This document shows, one piece after another, positions 1 to 6,938 of a stretch of 10,816 bases of DNA. The DNA comes from Chloroflexota bacterium (GTDB taxonomy: Bacteria > Chloroflexota > UBA6077): positions 1-10,816 of the forward strand of contig JAJZRD010000124.1 of the NCBI GenBank assembly GCA_021845945.1, read 5' to 3'. The notes under the pieces were generated by a model. It ran no database searches and was not told the origin of the DNA. It worked only from the letters and a program-made list of their open reading frames with translations. Positions within the stretch are counted from its first letter, which is position 1, and each line of letters opens with the position of its first letter. A program made the translations under genes and the position numbers.

Positions 1-175
1 TTCCCTTGGTGCCGGCGACCGATATGGAGGGGTACTTCCGGTGGGGGGAGTCCAGGCGGCTCAGCAGCGCCCGCATTCGCGGCACCTTCAGGGGACGAAG
101 CGCCTTCTCCTCCCCCTTCGGCCGAGTCGGTTCCCAGAAAGACATGATCCAGCTCAGAGCTTCGTTATAGTCCAT
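1..175 (-). CDS. folC: Folylpolyglutamate synthase / dihydrofolate synthase, N-terminal fragment
   Basis: This is the first 58 codons of a gene that runs off the left edge of the window. The translation starts MDYNEALSWIMSFWEPTRP and reaches SISVAGTKG at the edge. FolC proteins begin with a short 'YxEALxxL' helix, then a 'RMRALLxRLxxP' helix (here about residues 33-44), then a strand leading into the P-loop 'HVAGTNGKGS'. Here VAGTKG at residues 53-58 is the start of that ATP-binding loop. FolC is a cytosolic ligase that adds glutamate to dihydropteroate or tetrahydrofolate. The ATG at 175 is the first start after an in-frame TAG at 184-182, but no strong Shine-Dalgarno sequence precedes it. 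The gene follows the formate dehydrogenase on the same strand with a gap of about 157 bp, so it may or may not share its transcript. Identification is good for the family; catalytic residues lie outside the window. Confidence 0.82.
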   Translation of the reverse strand, partial: MDYNEALSWIMSFWEPTRPKGEEKALRPLKVPRMRALLSRLDSPHRKYPSISVAGTKG

Positions 176-201
176 TCGATTCTATCAGGCGTTTCAGGGC
201 A

Positions 202-303
202 CGTTAACCACGAAGACACGAAGACACCTGGAGCCGCTGGGCATCCTACCACATCAGGATTCCCTTAGTGTACCTTAGTGTCTTCGTGTCTTGGTGGTGA
301 ACG
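202..303. repeat. Long inverted repeat between FDH and folC
   Basis: Two 26-nt arms, 202-227 and 278-303, are inverted copies matching at 24 of 26 positions, separated by a 50-nt spacer. Each arm consists of degenerate tandem units of about 8-9 nt (ACGAAGACAC / GTGTCTTCGT). The same unit recurs in the spacer as CCTTAGTGT twice just before the right arm. No gene lies in 176-332. The structure could form a hairpin at the 3' end of the FDH message, but no U-run follows it on either strand, so it is not a classic intrinsic terminator. It resembles a dispersed intergenic repeat found in many environmental genomes; copy number cannot be judged from one window. Confidence 0.8.
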
Positions 304-332
304 TTCTGCTCGGTCCGATGACGACGGCGTGC

Positions 333-3300
333 CTAGGCCTTCTCTATCCGTACCGCCGCCACCTTGAGCTCCGGGATCTTGGCGACCGGATCCAGGGCGG
401 GGTTGGTGAGCCGGTTGGTGGGGCTCTCGGCGAAGTGGAAGGTCATGGAGACGGTGCCGGGCGGCGAGTCCCACGTCACCTTGGCCCGGGTAGTCACCTC
501 GCCCCGGCGGGAGACCACCCGCACGGTGTCGCCATCGGCAACCCCCAGCTTCTCGGCGTCCCGGGGGTTGACCTCCACCAACTCCTCCTGCCTCAGCTGA
601 TTGAGGCCCTTCACCTTGCGGGTCATGCTCCCGGAATGGTAGTGGTAGAGGCTGCGCTCGGTGGTGAGCAGCAGCGGATACCGCTCGTCGGGAAGCTCCG
701 CGGATGCACGGTACTTCAGGGCCGCGAAGCGTCCCCTGCCGTCGGGGGTGAGGAACTCCTCCCGGTGCAGGGTAGCCTTGCCCGGATGAGTCGGGTTGGG
801 GCACGGCCAGGGGATACCCCCCTTCTCCAGCCGCTCGTGGGATATGCCCGCGTAGCTGGGAGTGAGGGCGGCGATCTCCGCCATGACCTGGGCCGGGCTC
901 TCGAAGTCGAATCCCTTGGCGCCCATCCTCCCGGCGATCTCGCAGACGATCGACCAGTCGGGTCGGGAGTCGCCCACCGGCTCCAGCGCCCTCCGAACCC
1001 TCTGGACCCGCCGCTCGGTGTTGGTGAAGGTCCCCTCCTTCTCGGCGAAGCTGGCTGCGGGCAGCACCACGTCCGCCATGCGCGCGGTCTCGGTGAGGAA
1101 GATGTCCTGCACCACCAGGAACTCCAGCTTCTCGAGCGCCTCCTCCACGTGCCCTATGTCGGCGTCGGTGAGCACCGGGTTCTCGCCCACCAGGTAGACG
1201 GCCTTGACCTTCCCGTGGTGAGCGGCGTCGAAGATCTCCGTCAGGGTCAGTCCCGGCGTCGCGGGCAGATCGGTATCCCAACCGCTCTCGAACTTCTGCC
1301 GGAGGGCCGGGTTGCTCACCTTCTGATAGCCCGTGTAGACGTCGGGCAGGGCGCCCATGTCGCAGGCCCCCTGAACGTTGCTCTGACCCCTCAGGGGATT
1401 GACCCCCGACGAGGGCTTCCCGACGTTCCCGGTGAGCATGGCCAGATTGGCGGTGGCCAGGACGTTGTCGGTGCCGTGGGTGTGCTGGGTGATGCCCATG
1501 GCGTACAGGAGCGATGCAGGCTTGTGGATAGCGTACATCCTGGCAGCCGCGACGATCTTGTCGCGAGGCACACCCGTGATCCGCTCCACCGACTCCAGAT
1601 CGAAGGCCTCGAGGGACTCCCGGAAGGCCTCGAAGCCGGAGGTCCGCTCCAGCACGAAGTCGGGATCCAGCAGCCCCTCGTCCACGATCACTCGGGCCAT
1701 TCCCATAAGCAGCGCGACGTCGGTGCCGGCGCGATGCTGGAGCCAGAGATCGGCAAAGCGGCAAAGGTCGATCCGGCGCGGGTTGGCGACGATCAGCTTT
1801 GCCCCGTTCCGCACCGCTCGCTTGACCTCCAGCCCGATGACGGGGTGCCCGACGGTGGTGTTGGTGCCTATGGCCAGGATGCAGGCGGCATCCCCAATCT
1901 CGTTGATGGGATTGGTCATGGCACCGCTGCCGAACGCTGTGGCCAGACCGGCCACGGTGGGGGCGTGTCAAGTACGGGCACAATGGTCTATGCTGTTTGT
2001 GCCCATCACCCCCCGTGTAAACTTCTGGATCAGGTAGTTCTCCTCGTTGGTGCACTTGGCCGATGAGATGGTGGCGAACTGGTCTCCCCGGTACCGGCTG
2101 AACTCCCTCGCCACCAGTTCCAGGGCTTCCTCCCAGCTGGCCTCCACGAACTGTCCGTTCTTCTTGATCAAGGGTGTGGTCAGACGATCGGGCGAGTTGA
2201 CGAACTCGTAGCCGAAGCGACCCTTGACGCAGAGGTTGCCCCGGTTGACCGGACTATCGGCATCCCCTCGAACGCTGACGATGGCGTCGCCTCGAACGCC
2301 CAGGTAGAGCTCGCAGCCGACGCCGCAGTAGGTGCAGACGGTCTTCACCTCTCGGGCGGGGTGCAGCTCCTTCTTGGCCACCAACGCGCCGACCGGACAG
2401 CTCTCCACGCAGCTGCCGCAGGACTCGCAGGTGGTGTCCATCAGCGAACCGCTGGGCCCGGCCGCCGTTGCCACGCGATAGACGAACCCGAGGGCACCCA
2501 CCCCCCGCACGGTGCTGCAGACCCGATCGCATCGGGCGCAGGCGATGCACTTGTTGGGATCTCGCTCGATGAAGGGATGAGATCTGTCCAGGGGATAGAG
2601 CTGTCGATCCGCCCTGAAGGGCGGAGGGGCAACCTGGTACTCGGCAGCCGAATCCCGCAGGTCGCAGTCGAAGTGGGCCTTGCAGCCGCACTCCAAACAG
2701 CGGCCGGCCTCCCGACGGATCGCCTCCTCGCTGAAGCCCAGCTCGATCTCCTGGAAGCCTCTCAGCCGCACGTCCAGGGGGATCTTGGGCATCTGCTCCC
2801 GCGGCTTCTGCTCGGCCTGGGCGAACTCGAACTTCCCCGCCAGATCCCTCAGCTCACCCCTTCGATGGAAGTAAGGCTCGCCGACCTCTGCCGGCGTCTC
2901 ACCCTTCACGTAGCCGTCGATGGAGGCGGCGGCCTTCCGGCCCGCAGCGATCGCCTCCACCGCCGTGGCTGCCCCGGATACGCAGTCTCCACCGGCGAAG
3001 ACGCCCTTCATGTCCGTTCGCCAGCCGTCGGACTCCACGACGATGGTGCCGCCCCGCTCCGTGCGCAACTCCGTCTCGCCGGCCAGGGGCGACGGCTCGG
3101 GACGCTGGCCGATGGCCGCTATAACCGTGTCCACGGGCAGGACAAACTCGGAGCCGCCCACCGGCTCGGGCCGGCGGCGGCCGCTGGAGTCGGGCTCGCC
3201 CAACGCCATCTGAATGCATTCCAGCCCCACGGCCCTGCCGTCGCCCTCCAGGATCCTCACCGGCGCCGCCAGGAACTTTATCCTGACCCCCTCTTCCTCG

Positions 3301-4487
3301 GCCTCCTCGATCTCCCATGGGGAGGCAGGCATCTCCGCCCTGGAGCGGCGATAGACGATGGTCACGTCACGAGCGCCGAGGCGAACGGCGGTGCGAGCGG
3401 CGTCGATGGCGGTGTTGCCCCCGCCTACCACCGCCACCCGGTCACCCAACTCCACGGCTTTCCCCGCCGCCACGGCTCGCAGGAACTCGATGCCCGGCAG
3501 GACACCCTTCATATCCTCGCCCGGCACCTGCATCTTGGTGCTCTGATGGGCGCCGATGGCCAGGAAGACGGCGTGGAACCCCTCGTCCAGCAGGCCCTGG
3601 ACCGTGAAGTCCTTGCCCAGCCGCCGGTTGACCTCGATCCTCACGCCCAGGTCGGTGATGCGGGCCACCTCCCGATCGAGAACCTCCTGAGGGAGCCGGT
3701 AGTCCGGTATCCCGTAGCGGAGCATGCCGCCGGGCTTGGGGAGGGCCTCCAGGATCACGACCTCGTGCCCCTTCAGGGCCAGGTAGTAGGCCGCGGAGAG
3801 GCCGGCGGGGCCGGCGCCCACGATGGCCACACGAAAACCGGTCCTGGGTGCGACGGCGGGGGCCGATCCATCGGGATGAGCCGCCTCGTAGTCGGCCACA
3901 AACCGCTTGGCGGTGCAGATGGCCACGGGCTTGTCGATCAGATTGCGCCGGCATGCCTGCTCGCAGAAGTGGGGGCAGATGCGGCCGATGATGGCCGGCA
4001 GGGGAAGCTTCTCCCCGATCAGCTCTACCGCCTCCCTGTAGGCGCCTCGAGCGATGAGGGCCAGGTAGCCCTGAACGTCGATGTCGGCAGGGCAGGCCCT
4101 CTGGCAGGGTGCCACACAGTCCCCGTAGTGGTCGCCCAGGAGGTCGTTGAGCCGCTGCTTCCGAGCGTTGACGACCCTTTCGCTGGCGGTCTCGATCACC
4201 ATCCCATCGGCCACGGGGGTGGTGCAGGCGGTCACCAGACCGTAGCCCCGCACTTCCACCACACACGTCCCGCAGGACCCATGGGGTTTCAGCTGGGGAT
4301 CGTCGCACAACGTGGGGATGTGGATCCCGTTCTCTCGACACACCGTCAGGATGCTCTGCTTGGCCTCGGCCAGGATCTCTCGGCCGTCCACCACTACCGC
4401 CGTTCTGCTACGGTACGCTGTGGGAAGGGTTTGCCCGACGAGGGCAAAGGTCTTCGCGCCGCCCGGACCTACTTTAGATCCTGCCAT
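333..4487 (-). CDS. Selenocysteine formate dehydrogenase fused to a GltD-like FAD/NAD(P)H module
   Basis: One 1384-residue protein, read through an in-frame TGA at 1968-1970 (residue 840, Sec) to a TAG at 333-335. Domains: plant-type [2Fe-2S] ferredoxin (C61, C72, C75, C88); GltD-like N-terminal Fe-S helical region (C124, C128, C132, C171, C175, C179); FAD Rossmann fold (GAGPAGL 224-230); NAD(P)H fold (GGGNTA 355-360, followed by VYRR 378-381); second FAD motif about 495-520; Cys-rich tail (C597, C600, C602, C608); two ferredoxin-type [4Fe-4S] motifs (C647/650/653/657 and C687/690/693/697); molybdopterin-oxidoreductase Fe-S motif (C718, C721, C725, C753, then K755). The active site reads CARTUHAPTVAGL with Sec840 and His841; the TNTERRVQR segment (about 1156-1163) holds the likely catalytic Arg; the dinucleotide-binding domain is about 1268-1384. 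Expected reaction: formate + NAD(P)+ to CO2 + NAD(P)H, reversible, cytosolic (no signal peptide). GAGGG lies about 6 nt before the ATG. The family call is secure; the nucleotide partner is inferred. Confidence 0.93.
1933..1970 (-). promoter_or_regulatory. Bacterial SECIS hairpin immediately after the Sec UGA
   Basis: Counting the U of UGA as 1, nucleotides 16-32 (window 1955-1939) form GUGGCC-GGUCU-GGCCAC, a perfect 6-bp stem with a 5-nt loop. In E. coli fdhF, from memory, the SECIS has GGUCU in the apical loop beginning at nucleotide 22 and a U at 17. Here GGUCU also begins at 22 and position 17 is U, though this U can pair with A31 and need not bulge. The lower stem is weak. The SelB elongation factor binds this loop to deliver Sec-tRNA. 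The hairpin lies inside the coding sequence and encodes VAGLAT. Confidence 0.87.
1968..1970 (-). other. TGA codon read as selenocysteine (residue 840 of FDH)
   Basis: The codons here read TGT GCC CGT ACT TGA CAC GCC CCC ACC GTG GCC, giving C-A-R-T-U-H-A-P-T-V-A. In formate dehydrogenases the Mo/W-ligating residue sits exactly here, as Cys or Sec, followed by the catalytic His and a conserved P-[ST]-V-A-G-L. The reading frame continues uninterrupted for 544 more codons of perfectly matching FDH sequence. The TGA therefore replaces the Cys codon and is not a true stop. Confidence 0.96.
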
Positions 4488-4550
4488 CTTGCACCCTCAG
4501 AGGAGTGGTAGGTGGAAGCGCGCAGTGCGCCTCCTGGGGGGAATCGTGAG

Positions 4551-4584
4551 AAAAGGGTAGGGGCGACCTGGTGGTCGCCCCTAC
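4551..4584 (-). terminator. Terminator-like hairpin between nfnB and FDH (possible attenuator)
   Basis: Perfect 12-bp inverted repeat, arms 4557-4568 and 4573-4584, with a 4-nt loop. Read on the transcribed strand, the stem is followed by CCUUUUCUC, a short U-rich tract (T-run at 4551-4554). It begins 9 bp after the nfnB stop and lies 69 bp before the FDH start. The stem sequence GTAGGGGCGACC is also a common dispersed repeat in environmental bacterial genomes, so its role may be repeat-derived. The rest of 4488-4593 holds only the FDH ribosome-binding site and a small palindrome, GCGCAGTGCGC, at about 4529-4540. I see no convincing promoter there. Confidence 0.55.
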
Positions 4585-4593
4585 AGGATACTC

Positions 4594-6024
4594 TTAGCCG
4601 AGTGCCGCGACCTTCGCGCGCACGTACTCGTCGATGGCCGCGGCCGAACGCTTGCCGGCGCCCATCGCCTCGATAACGGTAGCCGCGCCGGTCACTGCGT
4701 CCCCACCGGCGTAGACACCCTCCTTGGTGGTCTTCCCGCTGACCGGGTCGGCCACCACGGTGCCGTGGCGGCTCACCTCCAGCCCCGGCGTGCTGCGCGG
4801 AACCAGGGGGTTCGGGCTGGTCCCGATGGCCATGATCACCGTGTCGACCTCCAGGACGTACTCGGAGCCCGCTATGGGTGCCGGGCGCCGCCGGCCGGAG
4901 GCATCGGGCTCGCCCAGCTCCATCTTCTGGCACTCGAGGCCCCGCACCCAGTTGCCCTCGTCCGCCAGGATGCGGATGGGGTTGGTCAAGAGGTGGAACT
5001 CGATCCCCTCCTCCTCGGCATGCTCCACCTCTTCACGCCGGGCCGGCATCTCGTCTAGCGAGCGCCGGTAGACGATGGCGGCCAACTTCGCCCCCAATCG
5101 CTTCGCCGTGCGGACGGAGTCCATGGCCACGTTGCCGCCGCCCACTACGGCCACCCGATTGCCCCGAATGATGGGGGTATCGTAGTCCGGGAAGAGGTAG
5201 GCCTTCATCAGATTGCTGCGGGTCAGGAACTCGTTGGCCGAGTACACGCCATTGGAGTTCTCACCGGGGATCCCCATGAAGCTGGGAAGTCCGGCGCCGG
5301 TGCCCAGAAAGACGGCATCGTAGCCAAACTCCTCCAACAGCTCGTCCACGGTGAAGGCCTTCCCGCACACCATGTCGCAGAGGATCTCGACCCCCAGCGA
5401 CTTGACGTACTCCACCTCCGCCTTGACGACGTGCTTGGGCAAGCGGAACTCGGGGATGCCGTAGCTCAGCACCCCTCCGGGGACGTGCAGCGCCTCGAAG
5501 ACGGTGACCTTGTGGCCCATCCTGGCCAGATCGCCCGCCGCCGTCAGCCCCGCCGGCCCGGCACCGATCACCGCCACACTACCGCAGCCGGGGAGAGGCA
5601 ACGAGCTGGGATCTACCCCGCCCTTTCCGTTCTTGCCGTTCTGGGCCAGCGCCCAATCGGCCACGAAGCGCTCCATCCGGCCGATGGCGAGGGGCGCACC
5701 CTTCTTGCCCACCAGGCACCTGGACTCGCACTGGGTTTCCTGGGGGCACACGCGGCCGCAGATGGCCGGCAGGTTGTTCTTTCGCTTCAACGCCACCACG
5801 GCCGCGGCCAGGTCGCCGGACCTGAGGGCGGCGACGAACTCGGGGATATCTACGTTTACGGGACAGCCCTCGGTGCAGGGGTGGTTCTTGCACTGAAGAC
5901 AGCGCTGGGCCTCGGAAAAGGCCTGCTCCTGCCGGTATCCAAGGGCTACCTCGTTGAAGTTGCGACTTCTCTCCTCGGGGTCTTGCGCGGGCATGGGCTG
6001 TCGATTGAGATCGAGCTTGGCCAT
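4594..6024 (-). CDS. nfnB: NfnB-like NADPH-binding large subunit (GltD/glutamate synthase small-subunit family)
   Basis: 476 residues, normal length for the family. Fe-S domain: C42-x2-C45-x4-C50-x3-C54P, then CGRVCPQETQCESRC (C89-C103). FAD Rossmann motif GAGPAGL at 154-160; NAD(P)H motif GGGNVAMDSVRTA at 295-307 with VYRR at 318-321; closing FAD motif GVYAGGDAVTGAATV at 436-450. In characterised Nfn (NADH-dependent reduced ferredoxin:NADP+ oxidoreductase) this subunit binds NADPH and the bifurcating FAD and pairs with NfnA. The partner gene lies directly upstream, overlapping by one base. Start chosen at 6024: a longer frame reaches 6078, but AGGAGGT at 6034-6040 and the TGATG overlap favour the ATG giving MAKLDLNRQPMP. 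The partner shows this is not a stand-alone glutamate synthase subunit. SudA (sulfide dehydrogenase) is the same family and cannot be separated by sequence alone. Confidence 0.9.
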   Translation of the reverse strand: MAKLDLNRQPMPAQDPEERSRNFNEVALGYRQEQAFSEAQRCLQCKNHPCTEGCPVNVDIPEFVAALRSGDLAAAVVALKRKNNLPAICGRVCPQETQCESRCLVGKKGAPLAIGRMERFVADWALAQNGKNGKGGVDPSSLPLPGCGSVAVIGAGPAGLTAAGDLARMGHKVTVFEALHVPGGVLSYGIPEFRLPKHVVKAEVEYVKSLGVEILCDMVCGKAFTVDELLEEFGYDAVFLGTGAGLPSFMGIPGENSNGVYSANEFLTRSNLMKAYLFPDYDTPIIRGNRVAVVGGGNVAMDSVRTAKRLGAKLAAIVYRRSLDEMPARREEVEHAEEEGIEFHLLTNPIRILADEGNWVRGLECQKMELGEPDASGRRRPAPIAGSEYVLEVDTVIMAIGTSPNPLVPRSTPGLEVSRHGTVVADPVSGKTTKEGVYAGGDAVTGAATVIEAMGAGKRSAAAIDEYVRAKVAALG

Positions 6025-6884
6025 CAGACCCGCACCTCCTTCTCCTGCCGCTCGCTGGCGCAGTTGGAGCACTGCCACAGCTCCATGGCCAGCTTCTCGT
6101 TCTCGCGATAGATCTGGTTGCGGGCTGCTAGCTCATCCCAGTTGACCTGATGTCCGTCGAAGTCGGGGCCGTCCACGCACACGAACCGGGTGACCCCGCC
6201 GACCGAAACCCTGCAGGCCCCGCACATCCCGGTCCCATCCACCATCACCGGGTTGAGGCTCACGACGGTAGGCACCTTGAAGGGTTCGGTGGTCCTGGAG
6301 ACGAACTTCATCATCGGAATGGGGCCGATCGCCACCGTCCGGTCGATCTTCCCCGCCTCGCACAGCTCCTTCAGCGGCTCGGTCACCAGCCCCTTGCGAC
6401 CGTAGGTTCCATCGTCGGTCGTGACGATGACCTCGTCGCTCACCGCACGCATCTTCTCTTCCCAGAACCGAAGATCCTTGTTGCGGAAACCAATGATGGA
6501 GATTACCCTGTTCCCCGCTTCCTTCATCGCCCGGGCGATGGGATATATAGTCGCTGTGCCGAAGCCTCCCCCCACACAGCACACGGTTCCGAACTGCTCG
6601 ACCTCCGTCGGTATCCCCAGGGGGCCCACGAAGGTCTGGAGGCTATCTCCGGCCCGCAGAGCAGCCAGCTTGGTGCTGGTCTTGCCCACCTCCATGAAGA
6701 CCACGGTCACCGTGGCTTCCTTTCGGTCGTAGTCTGCGATGGTGAGGGGGATTCGCTCGCCGGCCTCGTCGATCCGTAGAATGATGAACTGGCCGGCCAG
6801 AGCCTTGCGGGCCACGAACGGGGCGGCAACGCGGAAGAGGTGGATACGGGGGGCAAGATCCTCGCGGGAGACAACTCGATACAT
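6024..6884 (-). CDS. nfnA: NfnA-like FAD/NAD and [2Fe-2S] small subunit (sulfide/dihydroorotate dehydrogenase-like)
   Basis: 286 residues. The N-terminal beta-barrel carries the flavin motif RIPLT (44-48). The NAD-binding half begins VCCVGGGFGTATIYPIA (about 101-117). A C-terminal [2Fe-2S] motif runs D216-x4-C221-x2-C224-x11-C236; in studied Nfn complexes this cluster has three Cys ligands and one Asp, which fits D216. In Nfn this subunit exchanges electrons with NADH through its FAD and hands them via the [2Fe-2S] cluster to NfnB. SD AAGGAG at 6893-6898 lies 8 nt before the ATG, and a 54-bp gap separates it from larB. The tail contains an extra CSNC (C272, C275), which is not part of the cluster motif. 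SudB is the alternative name; the genetic link to a formate dehydrogenase favours the Nfn reading. Confidence 0.9.
   Translation of the reverse strand: MYRVVSREDLAPRIHLFRVAAPFVARKALAGQFIILRIDEAGERIPLTIADYDRKEATVTVVFMEVGKTSTKLAALRAGDSLQTFVGPLGIPTEVEQFGTVCCVGGGFGTATIYPIARAMKEAGNRVISIIGFRNKDLRFWEEKMRAVSDEVIVTTDDGTYGRKGLVTEPLKELCEAGKIDRTVAIGPIPMMKFVSRTTEPFKVPTVVSLNPVMVDGTGMCGACRVSVGGVTRFVCVDGPDFDGHQVNWDELAARNQIYRENEKLAMELWQCSNCASERQEKEVRV
6034..6040 (-). promoter_or_regulatory. Ribosome-binding site that fixes the nfnB start
   Basis: AGGAGGT sits 9 nt before the ATG at 6024, inside the last codons of nfnA. With the TGATG stop/start overlap it implies translational coupling of the two subunits. 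It also argues against the longer in-frame start at 6078, whose extra 18 residues (MAVLQLRQRA...) show no family similarity. Confidence 0.85.
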
Positions 6885-6938
6885 AAGTCAAACTCCTTCG
6901 TGAGCGCCCGGCTCCATTCGACGCCGAACGGACGACGG

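Noticed and set aside
1956..1970. Reading the TGA as a nonsense mutation, frameshift or sequencing error (pseudogene).
   Set aside because: The frame is unchanged on both sides, the codon falls exactly at the Sec/Cys active-site position, and a SECIS-like hairpin follows. A random mutation would not meet all three.
265..2066. Long open frames overlapping the FDH C-terminal half (591 aa plus strand at 291-2066, 596 aa in another minus frame at 265-2055).
   Set aside because: They are Arg/Gly/His/Pro-rich shadow frames produced by GC-rich codons, with no recognisable domain, and they overlap a gene with clear motifs.
2361..4511. A 716-codon plus-strand open frame opposite the FDH N-terminal half.
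   Set aside because: It is low-complexity shadow sequence with no motif and no ribosome-binding site. It is explained by codon bias of the real minus-strand gene.
4594..6024. Calling this gene gltD, the small subunit of glutamate synthase.
   Set aside because: Its partner is an NfnA-type subunit overlapping by one base, and no gltB is present.
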